From assembly GCA_964643485.1 (NCBI GenBank), contig CAZXRA010000177.1, forward strand, positions 1 to 25,391: DNA of 25,391 bases, given 5' to 3'. Below, one piece after another: positions 23,027-25,391 of the stretch. The DNA comes from Iamia sp964643485 (GTDB taxonomy: Bacteria; Actinomycetota; Acidimicrobiia; Acidimicrobiales; Iamiaceae). The notes under the pieces are model-generated. The model ran no database searches. It saw nothing but the letters and a program-made list of their open reading frames with translations, and was not told the DNA's origin. Position 1 is the first letter of the stretch; each line of letters opens with the position of its first letter. The translations under genes were made by a program, and so were the position numbers.

Positions 23027-24471
23027 GCAAGGGGGAGGCGGTGAGCTCGGGACCGGGGGCCGGCGACGCCATGGCCATGGACGTCGAGGGCCAGCCGGTG
23101 GTCGCGGCCCATGCCGTCCCCGTGGCCCGCCGGGAGCTCACGGGCTGGGGGCGGACGGCCCCGACCGCTGCCGCCGTGCTGCGCCCGGTCACCGCCGACG
23201 AGTCGGTCGCCGCCGTGACCCATCCGCCGGCCCGGGGGATCGTCGCCCGGGGCCTGGGCCGCAGCTACGGCGACGCCGCCCAGAACGCCGGTGGCCTGGT
23301 GCTCGACGCCACCTCGGTCAGCGACGTCCTGTCCTTCGACGAGAGCAGCGGCCTGCTCCGGGTGGCCGCCGGGGCCAGCCTCGACGCCCTGATGCGGGCC
23401 TTCGTCCCCCGGGGCTGGTTCGTCCCCGTCTCGCCCGGCACCCGGTACGTCACCGTGGGCGGGGCCATCGCCTCCGACATCCACGGCAAGAACCACCACC
23501 GGGTCGGCTCCTGGTGCCAGCACGTCACCGAGATCACCCTGGTCACCCCGGCCGACGGTGTGGCGACGGTGACGCCGGCGTCGGACCCCGACCTGTTCTG
23601 GGCTACGGCGGGGGGCATGGGCCTCACCGGGGTGATCCTCGACGCCACGGTGCGCCTGGCTCCCATCCCCACCAGCCGGGCCCTCGTCGACACCGATCGC
23701 GCCGACGACCTCGACACGTGCATGGCCCTCCTGGCCGAGGGCGACGACCACTACGAGTACACGGTGGCCTGGGTCGATCTCCTGCCCGCCGTCGGCCGCA
23801 TGGGCCGCTCGGTCATCACCCGGGGGCGCTTCGCCCGTCCCGAGGAGCTGCCCACCCGGCTGCGGCGCGACCCCCTCGGGTTCGACCCCCAGCCGATGGT
23901 CACCGTGCCGCCGCTCGTCCCCGCCGGGGTGATGAACCGTTGGCGCATCCAGGCCTTCAACGAGGCCTGGTTCCGCAAGGGGCTGAAGCGGCGCACGGGG
24001 GAGGTCCAGTCGATCACCCGGTTCTTCCATCCTCTCGACGGGGTGGAGCGGTGGAACCGGGTCTACGGTCCCCAGGGCTTCCTCCAGTGGCAGGTGGCCC
24101 TGCCCTTCGGGGCCGAGGACACCCTGCGCTGGGTCGGGCAGCAGTTCCACGACGACCGGATCCCGACCCTCGTCGGGGTGCTGAAGCGCTTCGGTCCCGG
24201 CAACCCGGGCCCCCTCTCGTTCCCCCTCGCCGGGTGGACGCTGGCCGTCGACATCCCGGCCGGGATCGACGGCCTGGGCCCGTTCCTCGATCGCATCGAC
24301 GAGCGGGTCGCCGCCGACGGCGGCCGCATCTACCTGGCCAAGGACTCCCGCGTGCGGCCCGAGCTGCTGCCGGTGATGTACCCCCGCCTGGAGGAGTGGC
24401 GGGCCGTGCGCCGGCGCGTCGACCCGGCCGGGGTCATCCAGTCCGACCTGGCCCGCCGCCTCGGCCTGTAG
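23023..24471 (+). CDS. dprE1: Decaprenylphosphoryl-beta-D-ribose oxidase DprE1
   Basis: DprE1 is an FAD enzyme that oxidises C2 of polyprenylphosphoryl-ribose, working with DprE2 to give DPA. The 482-residue protein begins its conserved part with RRELTGWGRTAPT, and shows GLGRSYGDAAQNAGG and GAIASDIHGKNHHRVGS (FAD domain, His154 equals Mycobacterium His132), ATAGGMGLTGVI, YGPQGFLQWQ and YLAKDSR (Lys440 equals Lys418). In GWTLAVDIP the residue equivalent to Cys387 of M. tuberculosis is Ala408. The first 30 or so residues are extra. Start ATG 23023 overlaps the ubiA stop; GTG 23041 and ATG 23071 are alternatives. The 3' end overlaps the convergent alkB by 38 bases. Confidence 0.94.
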   Translation: MSKGEAVSSGPGAGDAMAMDVEGQPVVAAHAVPVARRELTGWGRTAPTAAAVLRPVTADESVAAVTHPPARGIVARGLGRSYGDAAQNAGGLVLDATSVSDVLSFDESSGLLRVAAGASLDALMRAFVPRGWFVPVSPGTRYVTVGGAIASDIHGKNHHRVGSWCQHVTEITLVTPADGVATVTPASDPDLFWATAGGMGLTGVILDATVRLAPIPTSRALVDTDRADDLDTCMALLAEGDDHYEYTVAWVDLLPAVGRMGRSVITRGRFARPEELPTRLRRDPLGFDPQPMVTVPPLVPAGVMNRWRIQAFNEAWFRKGLKRRTGEVQSITRFFHPLDGVERWNRVYGPQGFLQWQVALPFGAEDTLRWVGQQFHDDRIPTLVGVLKRFGPGNPGPLSFPLAGWTLAVDIPAGIDGLGPFLDRIDERVAADGGRIYLAKDSRVRPELLPVMYPRLEEWRAVRRRVDPAGVIQSDLARRLGL

Positions 24472-25207
24472 GACCGAGCGAGGTCTCGGCTCTCTCGGCG
24501 GGGGAGAGGAAGCGTCTGAACGTCGCACTGATGCGGGGGCCGGCGTGGGCCACCTTGGGGACGCTGTGCTGCCAGGTGCGCTGGCAGCTGCCTCCCATCA
24601 CCAGCAGGTCGCCGGAGAACATCTCGATGCGCCGGCTGGCTCCCCCTCCCGTCGGCCGCAGGAGGAACCGCCGGGGCGATCCCAGGGAGAGGACGGCCAC
24701 GACGGTGACGGGGCGCTCTCTCTGGAGGCGATCGCCGTGCCAGGCCACCGAGTCGCGACCGGTGCGGTAGAGGTTGAGGCCGATGGCGTCGAAGCCGTGG
24801 CCGTAGCGGGCGTCGAGGGGAGGGACCAGGCGGCGCAGGGCCTCCGGGGCCCGGGCCAGGCGGGTGGCGGCCGGCCCGTCGGGGCCCCACCAGGCGGTGA
24901 GCCGGGGCTCGGGGAGGATGCGGCCGTGGACGGCCACCTCTCTCTGCTGCCAGCGCACGCCGTGCAGGAGCGAGGTGAAGATGGCATCGGCCCCGGCCAG
25001 CCAGCTAGGCGTGACCTCGACCCACGCCCCGTCGCCCAGGTCGATCCGGCGGGCGCCGGCGAAGCTGACCTCGTGCCCGGTCGGCCCGGCGGCGAGGAGG
25101 GACGGCTGGAACGGCAGGGGCGCGACATCCACCGCGAGCAGGCTACCACCGTCAACGAACAGGTGTTCGAGAAGATGTCCGATGAGGCGCCCTCCGGCCG
25201 GGCTCAC
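24434..25207 (-). CDS. AlkB-family 2-oxoglutarate/Fe(II) dioxygenase
   Basis: AlkB-type enzymes remove alkyl damage from nucleic acids by oxidation. The 257-residue product has LNLYRTGRDSVAWHGDRL with iron ligands His157 and Asp159, the GGGASRRIEMFSGDLLVMGGSCQRTWQHSVPK core (third iron ligand His214) and PRISATFRRF with Arg225 and Arg231 for 2-oxoglutarate and substrate contacts. The GGSCQRTW segment is typical of the actinobacterial AlkB group. The GTG at 25207 overlaps a TGA on the same strand (25204-25206); later GTG codons would remove up to about 26 non-conserved residues. It overlaps dprE1 tail to tail by 38 bases. Confidence 0.9.
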   Translation of the reverse strand: MSPAGGRLIGHLLEHLFVDGGSLLAVDVAPLPFQPSLLAAGPTGHEVSFAGARRIDLGDGAWVEVTPSWLAGADAIFTSLLHGVRWQQREVAVHGRILPEPRLTAWWGPDGPAATRLARAPEALRRLVPPLDARYGHGFDAIGLNLYRTGRDSVAWHGDRLQRERPVTVVAVLSLGSPRRFLLRPTGGGASRRIEMFSGDLLVMGGSCQRTWQHSVPKVAHAGPRISATFRRFLSPAERAETSLGPTGRGGGPGRTG

Positions 25208-25391
25208 GGGGAGGGGAGCGCCGTCGGCGTGGAGCGATCGGCGACCCCGGAGTGGACGGCGGGTGGTGAAGGCATATCGCGCATGTTCAGCAAGGTTTGG
25301 TCTGGGAGGGTGTCGGGTGGTGTCATCACGGCTGCGGTGTTGTTGTGGTGGTGCCGTGGTTGGTTGTTCTTCGACAGGGGGGATCCCTCAA
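25208..25391. other. Unassigned window-edge segment
   Basis: Two frames are open here. On the - strand a frame runs from the edge to TGA at 25206-25204, overlapping the alkB GTG (GTGA), which would suit the end of an upstream coupled gene; its sequence is Pro/Thr/His/Asn-rich and matches nothing I know. On the + strand ATG 25283 opens a frame to the edge with a hydrophobic stretch (ITAAVLLWWCRGWLFF). The last 100 bases are visibly less GC-rich than the rest. I cannot decide which, if either, is coding. Confidence 0.35.

Overview
The window reads as the chromosome of a very GC-rich actinobacterium. Codon usage, dense head-to-tail genes with ATGA/GTGA overlaps, an actinobacterial-type AlkB and gene content without obvious mycolic-acid genes suggest a lineage outside the mycolata, plausibly class Acidimicrobiia. 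The class is an inference from protein style, not a database match. Almost everything is core housekeeping on the + strand.

Layout. (1) 1-2530: the translation/rRNA-maturation block rpsP(partial)-khpA-rimM-trmD-rplS followed by yraN; lepB and rnhB, often found between rplS and yraN, are absent. (2) 2587-4820: a Xi-class glutathionyl-hydroquinone-reductase-like enzyme, two small - strand genes (a Cys/His zinc-ribbon-like protein and a 36-residue membrane peptide), and a crotonase-family enzyme. (3) 4945-9162: comM, dprA, xerC (DNA uptake and recombination) and a degenerate LytM/M23 protein whose frame has neither a normal start nor a stop. (4) 9333-18493: rpsB, tsf, pyrH, frr, cdsA, dxr, rseP, ispG, a translation/lipid/isoprenoid series without uppS; CdsA has a 413-residue acidic N-terminal extension, and rpsB has a structured leader. 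(5) 18546-24471: a GH43-like lipoprotein, a convergent GT-C membrane glycosyltransferase, then a tightly coupled dprE2-ubiA-dprE1 operon that should make decaprenyl-phosphoryl-arabinose (DPA) from a polyprenyl phosphate and PRPP, apart from the phosphatase step. (6) 24434-25391: an AlkB-like dioxygenase and an unresolved edge.

The two most interesting signals are: (a) a 51-bp hairpin-forming repeat inserted in the same reading frame inside two unrelated essential-type genes, near the start of dprA and inside dxr, resembling in concept the protein-embedded palindromic elements of Rickettsia; and (b) a complete-looking DPA module next to a GH43-like lipoprotein and a GT-C transferase, with an Ala in DprE1 where the benzothiazinone-reactive Cys387 sits in Mycobacterium tuberculosis.
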